A DNA stretch of 25,757 nucleotides from a virus: positions 1-25,757 of the IMG/VR virus record IMGVR_UViG_3300020215_000132. The stretch is one strand, 5' to 3'. The position numbers and the translations under genes are program-made. Shown here piece after piece: positions 1 to 5,463 of this stretch (positions within the stretch are counted from its first letter, which is position 1; every line of letters begins with the position of its first letter). Under the pieces are notes generated by a model. The model saw nothing but the letters and a program-made list of their open reading frames with translations. It ran no database searches and was not told where the DNA came from.

Positions 1-1
1 A

Positions 2-505
2 CTTTTCAACCTAAAGAAGAAGCCGGGAGAAGGATCAGTCGCCTCTGATACTACGGCAACCAAAATAGAAGGAGTGACCCGGAAAAATAAATCGGTATCT
101 CAGGCCACTTTGGATAAGGTGAAAAAATTTACCGGACGAGATTATATCCAAGGGTCAGAGGATTTCCGCTTCTCTCAGGAATTCAAAGGCGGCTCACCAA
201 ACGGGGCCAGGAGAGTTGCCGGTTTCGGGGCTGTTGGTGGAACGATAGCCGAACTCTTAAACATTCCTTTTCAGTATGGAGCGGGAGCCGGCGCGGCGGC
301 AGGGCTTGCTGTTGATAAATTCGGTGGGAGAATGGCCGCCGATTTAATTGATTGGTATGTCAGAAATCAACCGATGGCACTTGGCCGGTATGCCCCCATC
401 ATGATCCAGGCGGCGGAAAAAGGTGCCCCCGCAATAGCGTTCATGCATTCGATCTTTGAAAGGGATCCCGAATATAGAGCGACCATTCAGAGGTTGAAAC
501 AGTGA
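2..505 (+). CDS. C-terminal part of a large phage protein (5' end outside window)
   Basis: The reading frame is open from the left edge to the TGA at 503-505, so this is the tail of a longer gene; the GTG at 74 is internal and need not be a start. The visible 167 residues hold a basic, Ser/Thr-rich stretch, then a Gly/Ala-rich hydrophobic segment (around GAGAGAAAGLAVDKFGG), then a mostly helical end. I do not recognise the family. Its place before the lysis genes fits the end of a large virion-associated or ejected protein of a short-tailed phage, but that is inference from position only. Confidence 0.6.
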   Translation, partial: LFNLKKKPGEGSVASDTTATKIEGVTRKNKSVSQATLDKVKKFTGRDYIQGSEDFRFSQEFKGGSPNGARRVAGFGAVGGTIAELLNIPFQYGAGAGAAAGLAVDKFGGRMAADLIDWYVRNQPMALGRYAPIMIQAAEKGAPAIAFMHSIFERDPEYRATIQRLKQ

Positions 506-506
506 A

Positions 507-578
507 TTACCCGAACACCGTAAGCATAAGAAGTACGCAGAACCACCAGAAGCAGCATTTAAGGAGGAAGGATCTCAT
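507..578 (-). CDS. 23-residue membrane peptide, antisense to the lysis leader
   Basis: A 23-codon ORF on minus sits between two plus-strand genes. It has GGAG six bases before its ATG and encodes a hydrophobic Cys/Trp/Phe-rich peptide ending in LMLTVFG. Its last 17 residues (KCCFWWFCVLLMLTVFG) match the end of the 78-residue protein at 3215-3451 (KCCFYWTIIALMLTVWG). Where the residues agree, the codons usually differ only at the third position on the minus strand (TGC/TGT, CTT/CTA, GTG/GTC, AAA/AAG). That pattern argues that both are translated. Function unknown; it could be a single-pass membrane peptide. A longer minus ORF reaches 746, but the strong ribosome site favours the short form. 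Confidence 0.45.
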   Translation of the reverse strand: MRSFLLKCCFWWFCVLLMLTVFG

Positions 579-615
579 GAATGTCTCCAGTTTACAAAAT
601 AGGGGGATGGCATGA
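577..615 (+). CDS. Possible 12-residue leader peptide coupled to the holin-like gene
   Basis: ATG at 577 follows a strong Shine-Dalgarno (AGGAGG at 562-567, nine bases away). It opens a 12-codon frame whose TGA at 613-615 overlaps the next ATG at 612 as ATGA. This is the geometry of a translationally coupled leader. The peptide shows no recognisable feature. The start codon also overlaps the antisense ATG at 576-578. It may simply be a ribosome landing site rather than a functional product. Confidence 0.3.
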   Translation: MNVSSLQNRGMA

Positions 616-863
616 GTCGCGCCGAACTCCTTTCCGGGAAAAACCTTGCAGTCATAGGATCTGTCGTTGGTATAGTTACATTCCTTGTTTTCTTCTTCGG
701 TCGTTATGAAACCGTTGAAGCCCACAGGGCGGATATGGCAGCGCACAAGCGCGAGTCATACCTGGAACTGAAACTGTTGATTCGGGAAGCGATGGACGAG
801 TCATGGGAGAAATTTGAGAAAGAGCATCACAAGCACATAAACCGAGGGGCAAATGGCCGATGA
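612..863 (+). CDS. Small membrane protein, holin-like
   Basis: 83 residues with one transmembrane segment at about residues 12-30 (NLAVIGSVVGIVTFLVFFFG) followed by a charged helix rich in Glu, Lys and His. One membrane span, a charged C-terminus and a position just upstream of the endolysin make this the best holin or holin-associated candidate: a protein that would permeabilise the inner membrane and release the endolysin. Sequence alone does not prove holin activity. GGGGGAT lies just before the ATG, and the ATG overlaps the stop of a 12-codon leader. The gene ends shortly before the endolysin, forming a compact lysis cassette. Confidence 0.6.
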   Translation: MSRAELLSGKNLAVIGSVVGIVTFLVFFFGRYETVEAHRADMAAHKRESYLELKLLIREAMDESWEKFEKEHHKHINRGANGR

Positions 864-884
864 AGTCCATAAATGGGGTGTCGA

Positions 885-1463
885 ATGAGTAACGCTTGGG
901 ACCGCGCAATCAGCTTCACTCTTTCTCACGAAGGCGGGTATGTGAATCATCCCTCCGACAGGGGGGGCGAAACGTTCCGAGGGATATCCCGAAAAAACTG
1001 GCCAGATTGGCCTGGGTGGAAAATTATCGACCAAGCAAAAGTCCTCAACCCTGAAGGGTTTGCCCGAGAAATATGGCATAGCGTCGACCTTGAGCATCAG
1101 GCTCGACTTTTTTACCGGAAAAATTTCTGGGACACGGTTCATGGAGACGAACTCCCGGGGAAAATCGCCATGGTCCTTTTTGACACAGCGGTGCATTCTG
1201 GTGTCAAAACGGCGATCAAAACACTCCAATCGGTCCTTCCGGGCGTGGATGTGGATGGGGTTATTGGTCCTCAGACGGTTAAGGCCACACACGATGAGGG
1301 AGATGATGTTTTGATTAACTTCCTTGCTGCCAGAGCTAGACTCCTTCACGATATCATGGACCGCGACCCATCGCAAAAGATCTGGGCTATCGGGTGGTAT
1401 AAAAGGCTCTTTATGCTGGCGGACGTGGTATTCAAGGAAAATGGTCCCGGGCTTACTGCATAG
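885..1463 (+). CDS. Endolysin, glycoside hydrolase family 108 with peptidoglycan-binding domain
   Basis: 192 residues from ATG 885, which has GGGGTG before it; an in-frame ATG at 873 would add four residues. The N-terminus carries the GH108 signature (LSHEGGYVNHPSDRGGETFRGIS), with E16 of the EGGY motif as the expected catalytic acid. The second half has the DGVIGPQT motif of the PG_binding_3 domain that normally follows GH108. The enzyme should cleave the glycan backbone of peptidoglycan during lysis. No signal peptide or signal-anchor is seen, so export would depend on a holin, which fits the membrane genes on both sides. Confidence 0.93.
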   Translation: MSNAWDRAISFTLSHEGGYVNHPSDRGGETFRGISRKNWPDWPGWKIIDQAKVLNPEGFAREIWHSVDLEHQARLFYRKNFWDTVHGDELPGKIAMVLFDTAVHSGVKTAIKTLQSVLPGVDVDGVIGPQTVKATHDEGDDVLINFLAARARLLHDIMDRDPSQKIWAIGWYKRLFMLADVVFKENGPGLTA

Positions 1464-1528
1464 ATTTATAAAAAAGGGAATCGGCATAACTCTATTCAAG
1501 ATCCGCTTCGGCGGAGGAGGGGAACAAA

Positions 1529-1783
1529 ATGAACATGGTCAGCGGAATCGTATTGAGCGGGGCGGGGGTGACATTCCTCCTCTTTATAGCGGCGAGGCTT
1601 CTCCCCAACGAGAGGGTCAAGGCGATGGGGGTGACGGCCGGAAAAGCGGTTAGCGCATTTGGAGCCGGCAAGCTCGGGAAGGTTTTCTATGAAAAGATCG
1701 AAGACTTCATTCAGAACTCTTCCGCCGTATTCTTCGCTGGCATGAAAGAGGGTCTTGATTCGGACGATCAGCAGACAAAATAA
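1529..1783 (+). CDS. Small single-span membrane protein of the lysis cassette
   Basis: 84 residues with a transmembrane segment near the N-terminus (SGIVLSGAGVTFLLFIAARLL) and an amphipathic, charged C-terminal half. It follows the endolysin and has a strong GGAGGAGGGG ribosome site. A CCGC-TTCG-GCGG hairpin with a UUCG tetraloop (1503-1514) stands directly before that site and may shape its accessibility. It is probably a lysis accessory protein (second holin, antiholin or spanin-related), but there is no lipobox and no family match I can name. It is the last gene before the terminator at 1820. Confidence 0.6.
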   Translation: MNMVSGIVLSGAGVTFLLFIAARLLPNERVKAMGVTAGKAVSAFGAGKLGKVFYEKIEDFIQNSSAVFFAGMKEGLDSDDQQTK

Positions 1784-1819
1784 CTTCAATCTTTGGTGAC
1801 ACAACTCGGCGAGACATCG

Positions 1820-1856
1820 CCCCGCCCTTAGGATAAGGGCGGGGTATTTCTTTTTC
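1820..1856 (+). terminator. Rho-independent terminator of the lysis operon
   Basis: A perfect 11-bp stem (CCCCGCCCTTA at 1820-1830 with TAAGGGCGGGG at 1834-1844) with a three-base loop is followed by a T-rich tract at 1845-1855. It closes the plus-strand lysis genes before attP. There is no T tract on the minus-strand side, so it does not look bidirectional. Confidence 0.9.
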
Positions 1857-2047
1857 GTCAGCCTGTGATTTTGTATGATCTTGTCTAGTGCCACTAACAC
1901 TAATGCAAGGGACGGTGTCACCAAAAGTGTCACCAAAAAGTGCAAAAAGATCAAACAAAACGCAACACAATGCAACACGGTTGGCTTGATCGGTAGTTTT
2001 GCACCATCGACGGAAAAATACGAAAAGTGTTGATCCGTAAGATTTAC

Positions 2048-2087
2048 GCCGAGGTAGCTCAACTGGCAGAGCAACGGTTTTGTAAAC
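2048..2087 (+). other. 5' half of a tRNA-Thr(TGT) gene: attachment core
   Basis: The sequence reads as acceptor strand GCCGAGG, then TA, a D-arm GCTC...GAGC with AACTGGCA loop, a base A, anticodon strand ACGGT and loop TTTGTAA with anticodon TGT, then AC. After this it departs from tRNA: the returning strand should be ACCGT but reads ACAGT, and no variable loop or T-arm follows. It is therefore a tRNA fragment whose identity ends in the anticodon stem-loop, a known crossover position for tyrosine integrases. Confidence 0.85.
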
Positions 2088-2103
2088 AGTTCCGTTTTCC
2101 GTC

Positions 2104-3213
2104 TCAAACATCCCCCTTTTTGTCACCACTTTTGTCACCAAACGGGTCATATTTGGCCAGAGATTCCCTCTTTTTTCTTATATCGTCAGTGTAGTAGATC
2201 ATCGTAACATTCACGCTTGAATGCCCCACGCTTCGGGAAACCTCCTGAATTGGTTCTCCGGATTCCAGCATTCTCGTGATATAGGTGTGCCGAAAATTAT
2301 GGATGGTTTTCCCTTCTATCTTTACACGCTTAAAAGTCCGTTCAAAAAGCTCTTCAACCGCCGTTTTTGACCGCACGCCATTCCGGCCGGGGAAAATGAG
2401 GGGGCCATTTACCTCTTCCACGCGCCGGCGAATTATTGGAAGGATTTCATCGCTGATGGGATTCTCTCGGATCTGAGAGTTTTTCGGGACAAACTTGGTC
2501 CTTTTCCAGTTCCAGGGCCAACCTTTTATTTCATTGGAGTCCCACGCCTCGATTTTGTATGTTCCTTTGTTCAAATAGATGTACTTCTTGATAAGATGGC
2601 ATAGTTCGTTAAGCCGCACGCCAGTGTAGAGAAAGACCATGAACATATCCCAAAGTTCTTGGTTTCCATGTTTCTTTAAATCAGAGCGAATCTCATCCAA
2701 CTCTGCCGGCGTGAATGGAATACGTGATCTTACCGGAATGCTGAATTTCTCCACATATTTGCAGGGATTTTTATGGATGTAATCGTGCTGTATGGCTTGA
2801 TTGAAAAAGGCGTGAAGCGTCCCAAAATCAATATTGGCTGTTGATTTAGAGGTTTGTTCGGCGCGGATGTTCATGAATCTCTGTATATGCTCATGCTTGA
2901 TCCGGCGGAGTTCCCCAGGGTTGATAATGGCCTGAAAAGCGTTTAAGGCGGTAAGATCACGCTTAAAAGAGGTGGATTTCTTCCTGACACGGGCGGTTTC
3001 TTCATACTGTTTACGCCACTCGGCAAAGGTAATGGCATGATCCTTAGGACTATCGCCGTGAAGAAGTTTCCTGTCCTTTTCAGCTTGAAGGACACGGGCT
3101 TTCAGTTTGTCGGTTGTTTTAAGGGATTCGCCGTGTTTCTTCCCGGTTTCGTCCGTCCAGCCATAGTACCAGAATGGGCTGCCTTTGCGTTGATAAAGGT
3201 AGGAGGTAGCCAC
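2104..3213 (-). CDS. int: Tyrosine site-specific recombinase (phage integrase)
   Basis: 369 residues from a GTG start (3211-3213) with GGGGA before it, one base after the upstream stop. The N-terminal part resembles an arm-binding domain, residues 60-150 a SAM-like core-binding domain, and 165-350 the catalytic domain. Visible catalytic residues are R200 (TGVRLNEL), K240 region, H305-R308 (HNFRH), H331 (GHSS) and nucleophile Y340 (MIYYTD). It should integrate the phage at the tRNA-Thr anticodon loop represented at 2048. Its C-terminus GDKSGDKKGD is encoded by two of the TGTCACCA arm-type repeats, so gene and site overlap. It ends an operon of small membrane and secreted proteins. Confidence 0.96.
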   Translation of the reverse strand: MATSYLYQRKGSPFWYYGWTDETGKKHGESLKTTDKLKARVLQAEKDRKLLHGDSPKDHAITFAEWRKQYEETARVRKKSTSFKRDLTALNAFQAIINPGELRRIKHEHIQRFMNIRAEQTSKSTANIDFGTLHAFFNQAIQHDYIHKNPCKYVEKFSIPVRSRIPFTPAELDEIRSDLKKHGNQELWDMFMVFLYTGVRLNELCHLIKKYIYLNKGTYKIEAWDSNEIKGWPWNWKRTKFVPKNSQIRENPISDEILPIIRRRVEEVNGPLIFPGRNGVRSKTAVEELFERTFKRVKIEGKTIHNFRHTYITRMLESGEPIQEVSRSVGHSSVNVTMIYYTDDIRKKRESLAKYDPFGDKSGDKKGDV

Positions 3214-3214
3214 A

Positions 3215-3451
3215 CTATCCCCAGACCGTTAGCATGAGGGCGATTATCGTCCAGTAGAAACAACACTTGATTAGGATATGGTGCGGACGGATGGGGCCAA
3301 TGTCCACTGGTTTTGAGGTGGGGACTAAAACCATCGTTTCAAGCATTTGCGACATCCGTCGCCTCTGTCGGACATGCCTGATTAGAAGCACCCAAGCCAC
3401 GACTATAACCACCCATCCGCAATTAATTGCCAGGTTGTCCAAAGGTTGCAT
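3215..3451 (-). CDS. Small two-span membrane protein upstream of the integrase
   Basis: 78 residues from ATG at 3449-3451, overlapping the upstream TGA as TGATG and preceded by AAGGA. There are two hydrophobic segments: residues about 10-25 (INCGWVVIVVAWVLLI) and the extreme C-terminus (KCCFYWTIIALMLTVWG), with a basic, Arg-rich stretch after the first. The C-terminal segment is shared with the short peptide at 507-578. The integrase GTG starts one base after its stop, so the two are translationally linked. Function unknown; a lysogenic-conversion or exclusion role is possible by context. Confidence 0.7.
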   Translation of the reverse strand: MQPLDNLAINCGWVVIVVAWVLLIRHVRQRRRMSQMLETMVLVPTSKPVDIGPIRPHHILIKCCFYWTIIALMLTVWG

Positions 3452-3672
3452 CAATATCCTTTTTTCGTTCCCTTCTTGCCCGTGTAAGGGTTCCGGTTTC
3501 CCTTGGTGGACCAGTTATCGCCCTTGGACTGGTTCGGACTCGTCTTGTAGTGGGGTTTCCGGTAAGTCCCGCTTTTGGTGATCCCGCCACGGTTGCGGAC
3601 GGTTCCAGCCTCAGAGATATTGTTAAAAAATGCCAAGAACAGCCCCGCGAGCATCAATCGTTTTATATTCAT
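3451..3672 (-). CDS. Small secreted protein with NPYTG-type C-terminus
   Basis: 73 residues. The first ~22 form a signal peptide (KRLMLAGLFLAFFNNISEA, with an Ala-X-Ala-like cleavage context). The mature part is basic and polar, with KPHYKTSPNQ, WSTKGNRNPYTG and a Lys/Gly-rich end. This YRxPHYxxxP...NWSxxGNxNPYTG pattern resembles a widespread class of small exported bacterial proteins of unknown function. The ATG directly abuts the TAA of the upstream 33-residue gene, and the 3' end overlaps the next gene. It would act in the periplasm or envelope of the lysogen. The exact role is unknown. Confidence 0.75.
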   Translation of the reverse strand: MNIKRLMLAGLFLAFFNNISEAGTVRNRGGITKSGTYRKPHYKTSPNQSKGDNWSTKGNRNPYTGKKGTKKGY

Positions 3673-3774
3673 TTATTCTCCGTCGTAGAAGTCGTCTCCG
3701 CCGTTGTCTGCTTTTTCGACTAAATAGACAATTAGAAGGATCAAACCGACAACTCCCCACCATGGAATAAACAT
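3673..3774 (-). CDS. 33-residue single-span membrane peptide
   Basis: ATG at 3772-3774 opens 33 codons ending in TAA (3673-3675), immediately followed by the next ATG. The product starts MFIPWWGVVGLILLIVYLV, one transmembrane helix, and continues with an acidic tail (EKADNGGDDFYDGE). A GGAGG lies about 12 bases upstream, a slightly long spacing. The junction with its neighbour and the clean membrane-plus-acidic-tail layout support a real gene. Function unknown. Confidence 0.6.
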   Translation of the reverse strand: MFIPWWGVVGLILLIVYLVEKADNGGDDFYDGE

Positions 3775-3805
3775 TATTTTTTATTTCCTCCGATGGTGAG
3801 GCGGG

Positions 3806-4084
3806 TCATGGCATCCCCTTGGTTACACCGTTTTTCACCCAGAAGGGGATCGGAACATACATAAATTTGTTTTCAGTATCGACTGCCAAAACCCAGGACT
3901 TGCCAGTCTCTCTATCGAGCAAGATACCGTAAAAAGGCAACTTCATTTGGTCTGTCTCGATACTTCCTATGTCCTTTATAAACTGATATCGAGGAAGATA
4001 TTCGCTACCTTTGTCCGGGGCGTCTTCCGACCAGGCATTGCCGTATAAAGCACAGCAGAGCAAAACCAAAACCAACCGCTTCAT
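3806..4084 (-). CDS. Small exported protein of the integrase operon
   Basis: 92 residues with a clear signal peptide (MKRLVLVLLCCALYGNAWS, then EDAP) and a mature domain of about 70 residues that looks beta-rich (PFYGILLDRETGKSWVLAVDT). Cysteines lie only in the signal segment and no canonical lipobox cleavage follows, so it is probably periplasmic rather than a lipoprotein. GAGGAG precedes the ATG, which overlaps the upstream stop as ATGA. Expression from an integrase-linked, lysogeny-side operon suggests a host-altering (moron) function. No family recognised. Confidence 0.75.
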   Translation of the reverse strand: MKRLVLVLLCCALYGNAWSEDAPDKGSEYLPRYQFIKDIGSIETDQMKLPFYGILLDRETGKSWVLAVDTENKFMYVPIPFWVKNGVTKGMP

Positions 4085-4188
4085 AACCGTCTCCTCTTAA
4101 TTCTGTCGAACACGTAGGCCCAAAGGAGTGCCAGGGCTACCCACAAAGCAAATTCAATTTTGTTTATATCGCCGACGGAGAAACGCAT
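4081..4188 (-). CDS. 35-residue membrane peptide, first gene of the minus operon
   Basis: ATG at 4186-4188 opens 35 codons. After a short polar N-terminus comes one transmembrane helix (IEFALWVALALLWAYVF) and a strongly basic end (DRIKRRRL). The TGA overlaps the ATG of the next gene (ATGA), which is the main support for translation. No Shine-Dalgarno is visible, so it may be leaderless or weakly translated. Function unknown. Confidence 0.55.
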   Translation of the reverse strand: MRFSVGDINKIEFALWVALALLWAYVFDRIKRRRL

Positions 4189-4207
4189 TAAACAAAAAAA
4201 ATACTGT

Positions 4208-4234
4208 TTGACTCGTATTTACAAGTATTGTAAT
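4208..4234 (+). promoter_or_regulatory. Candidate promoter for the receiver-domain gene
   Basis: TTGACT (4208-4213) and TGTAAT (4229-4234) each match five of six sigma70 consensus bases, but the spacer is 15 bp, shorter than optimal. It is the only promoter-like signal before the isolated plus-strand gene at 4284. A C6G9 run (4238-4252) lies just downstream in the presumed 5' untranslated region. Confidence 0.4.
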
Positions 4235-4283
4235 TTTCCCCCCGGGGGGGGGCCAATCAATCAATGGGGGAAACACCTTTATT

Positions 4284-4652
4284 ATGCGAGTAAGAGAAAA
4301 GATCCTTGTCGTGGAGGACAATCCTGCCACATTGCGGATGTGTGCTGCGACTCTTGAGGCAATGGGCTATATCCCCGTGCTTGCTACCGGATGGCTTGAG
4401 GCAGTCCAGAAAGTGGGGACTGACATAAAAATGGTATTTACTGATTATTGTATGCCTCACTGGACAGGGGTTGATGTCCGGGACATGATACGCCAGAAGC
4501 TTGGCAAATCCGTTCCAGTTGTATTGCTCACCGCTTTGGATAATGAACATTTAGAAAATGATTTAAAGAAATTTGATTTAGTAATCCGAAAGCCATTCAC
4601 TTTTCAAGAAATGTCCGACGCACTGGCTCATTTCCTACCCATAAAAAATTAA
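4284..4652 (+). CDS. Stand-alone response-regulator receiver domain protein
   Basis: 122 residues, one complete CheY-like REC domain with no output domain. Visible residues are the acidic pair E11-D12 (VVEDN), phospho-acceptor D54 (VFTDYCMP), T83 (LLTA) and K103 (RKPF). All elements needed for phosphorylation are present, so it could receive phosphate from a host histidine kinase or act as a phosphate sink or protein-interaction switch. It is transcribed alone on plus between two minus-strand lysogeny units and has only a weak ribosome site (GGGGG about 13 bases upstream). This layout is typical of a moron acquired by transfer. Confidence 0.9.
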   Translation: MRVREKILVVEDNPATLRMCAATLEAMGYIPVLATGWLEAVQKVGTDIKMVFTDYCMPHWTGVDVRDMIRQKLGKSVPVVLLTALDNEHLENDLKKFDLVIRKPFTFQEMSDALAHFLPIKN

Positions 4653-5140
4653 AAGTGTTTCTTCCTGCTTTCTAGCTTTTCCTTTACTTGCCCTGTCTGT
4701 ACAGGACGGTGCGGGGCCTCATGCAATCCAATCACAGTGTTTTTTAGCAATTCTCGGACGTCTTCCACCTTTAGCAGATCCCCATCAAGATAAGCGTTTA
4801 ATAACCACCGAATTTCGTGGATCGGGTCCCTCATATCTTTTTCACAAAGTTTCTTTAAACCTTCCGCCTCTTCATTCGAGAAATACCGTAAAAAATCATT
4901 AGCTTGGATGGGTTGCGTGGGCGATTTCTCCGCAGAGACACCAAAGCTTTCCATTAATTGATCAACGGAAACGCCTAACATTTTTGCAACTTTGGGGCGG
5001 ATCTCTTCTTCTGGTAAACCGCGACCATTCGCCCACCGGCCTACGGAAGCTTCTTGCACACCGACAGCTTCTGCAAATCGACGTTTTGCCCCGCGTTCTA
5101 TCCCACCATTCCATTTTTTAATCAGACCAATAAAGTTCAT
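4649..5140 (-). CDS. CI/Cro-family (XRE HTH) lysogeny repressor candidate
   Basis: 163 residues. Residues about 15-62 form an XRE helix-turn-helix (KRRFAEAVGVQEASVGRWANG...MLGVSVDQL). The remainder is an acidic helical region ending in a basic tail, with no S24 peptidase (LexA/CI self-cleavage) motif. If it is the prophage repressor, induction would need a route other than classical RecA-stimulated autocleavage. It is divergent from the early operon and faces the inverted-repeat operator at 5183-5206. TTTTCCGTCG lies directly before its ATG where a ribosome site would be. It is convergent with, and overlaps by four bases, the receiver-domain gene. Confidence 0.8.
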   Translation of the reverse strand: MNFIGLIKKWNGGIERGAKRRFAEAVGVQEASVGRWANGRGLPEEEIRPKVAKMLGVSVDQLMESFGVSAEKSPTQPIQANDFLRYFSNEEAEGLKKLCEKDMRDPIHEIRWLLNAYLDGDLLKVEDVRELLKNTVIGLHEAPHRPVQTGQVKEKLESRKKHF

Positions 5141-5182
5141 CGTATCGACGGAAAACCCCTTTTTTTAAAAATAATTTGAATT

Positions 5183-5230
5183 AACTATTGACAAAAAGCA
5201 ATAGTTAGATTAAACTTGTGCTAGTTAGCA
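5183..5230 (+). promoter_or_regulatory. Early promoter with embedded operator
   Basis: TTGACA (5188-5193) and TAAACT (5211-5216) with a 17-bp spacer make a good sigma70 promoter reading toward 5586. A perfect 8-bp inverted repeat (AACTATTG at 5183-5190, CAATAGTT at 5199-5206) overlaps the -35 and spacer. A second palindrome, TGCTA-GT-TAGCA (5219-5230), sits at the expected start of transcription. This is the geometry of a repressor operator, presumably for the divergent XRE protein. Confidence 0.8.
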
Positions 5231-5253
5231 ATTGATTTAGGTCCCATATAGGC

Positions 5254-5301
5254 CGGGCATAAAAAACCCGTCCACCCCGGGCAAGTCTCGCAGACTCCGG
5301 G
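5254..5301 (+). promoter_or_regulatory. Two adjacent hairpins in the early leader RNA
   Basis: Hairpin 1 pairs CGGG (5254-5257) with CCCG (5267-5270). Hairpin 2 has AGTCT-CGC-AGACT (5284-5296), extended past a three-base bulge by CCCGG (5276-5280) with CCGGG (5297-5301). They lie about 30-80 nucleotides after the predicted start of transcription. GTCCC (5241-5245) could instead pair with GGGAC (5299-5303), giving an alternative fold. Two tandem stem-loops near the 5' end recall the put antitermination RNAs of phage HK022, an analogy of layout only. Confidence 0.5.
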
Positions 5302-5324
5302 ACATTATAGCAAGGAATATACAG

Positions 5325-5378
5325 ATGAAACCAAACGCTCAAATAAAAAAGGTCAGACATGAACCCCTCGCGGATTAA
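5325..5378 (+). CDS. Putative 17-residue leader peptide
   Basis: ATG at 5325 follows AAGGA by eight bases and opens 17 codons (MKPNAQIKKVRHEPLAD). The TAA stop at 5376-5378 is exactly the three-base loop of the terminator-like hairpin at 5364-5390. A ribosome reaching the stop would cover and open that hairpin, so translation could control read-through. The codons are not enriched for one amino acid. No other support for the product. Confidence 0.45.
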   Translation: MKPNAQIKKVRHEPLAD

Positions 5379-5395
5379 ATCCGGCAGGGGTTTTT
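5364..5395 (+). terminator. Terminator-like hairpin (attenuator candidate) in the early leader
   Basis: Outer pairs CCCCT (5364-5368) with AGGGG (5386-5390), a small internal loop, then inner GGAT-TAA-ATCC (5372-5382), followed at once by TTTTT (5391-5395). It meets the form of an intrinsic terminator placed about 140 bases after the early promoter and 190 bases before the first early gene. Confidence 0.65.
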
Positions 5396-5424
5396 CCATA
5401 TCCGGGCTTGAGCGGGGGAGCAAT

Positions 5425-5448
5425 CCTCTTCGGGGTAACACCCCGAGG
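5425..5448 (+). other. Leader hairpin without T tract
   Basis: CGGGG (5431-5435) pairs with CCCCG (5441-5445) around a TAACA loop, extended past a three-base bulge by CCT/AGG. It is the second of four hairpins between 5364 and 5555. It lacks a T tract and may be a pause or processing site. Confidence 0.5.
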
Positions 5449-5463
5449 CCCGGTTTCGCCGAG

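Larger units (their letters stand above)
1792..2142. other. Phage attachment region (attP) with arm-type repeats
   Basis: This otherwise gene-less stretch has five copies of TGTCACCA. One is inverted (1794-1801), two are direct copies spaced 12 bp (1916 and 1928), and two more are spaced 12 bp (2121 and 2133) inside the 3' end of the integrase gene. They flank the tRNA-like core at 2048-2087. A second short repeat, GCAACAC, occurs at 1962 and 1972. Paired direct repeats on both sides of a core, next to a tyrosine integrase, match the arm-type site layout of lambda-family attP regions. Binding itself is inferred. Confidence 0.75.

Noticed and set aside
801-1499. A 232-codon minus-strand ORF opposite the endolysin
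   Set aside because: It is antisense to a clear GH108 endolysin and has no recognisable domain.
2048-2120. A complete tRNA-Thr gene
   Set aside because: Identity stops in the anticodon stem; the variable loop, T-arm and 3' acceptor strand are absent.
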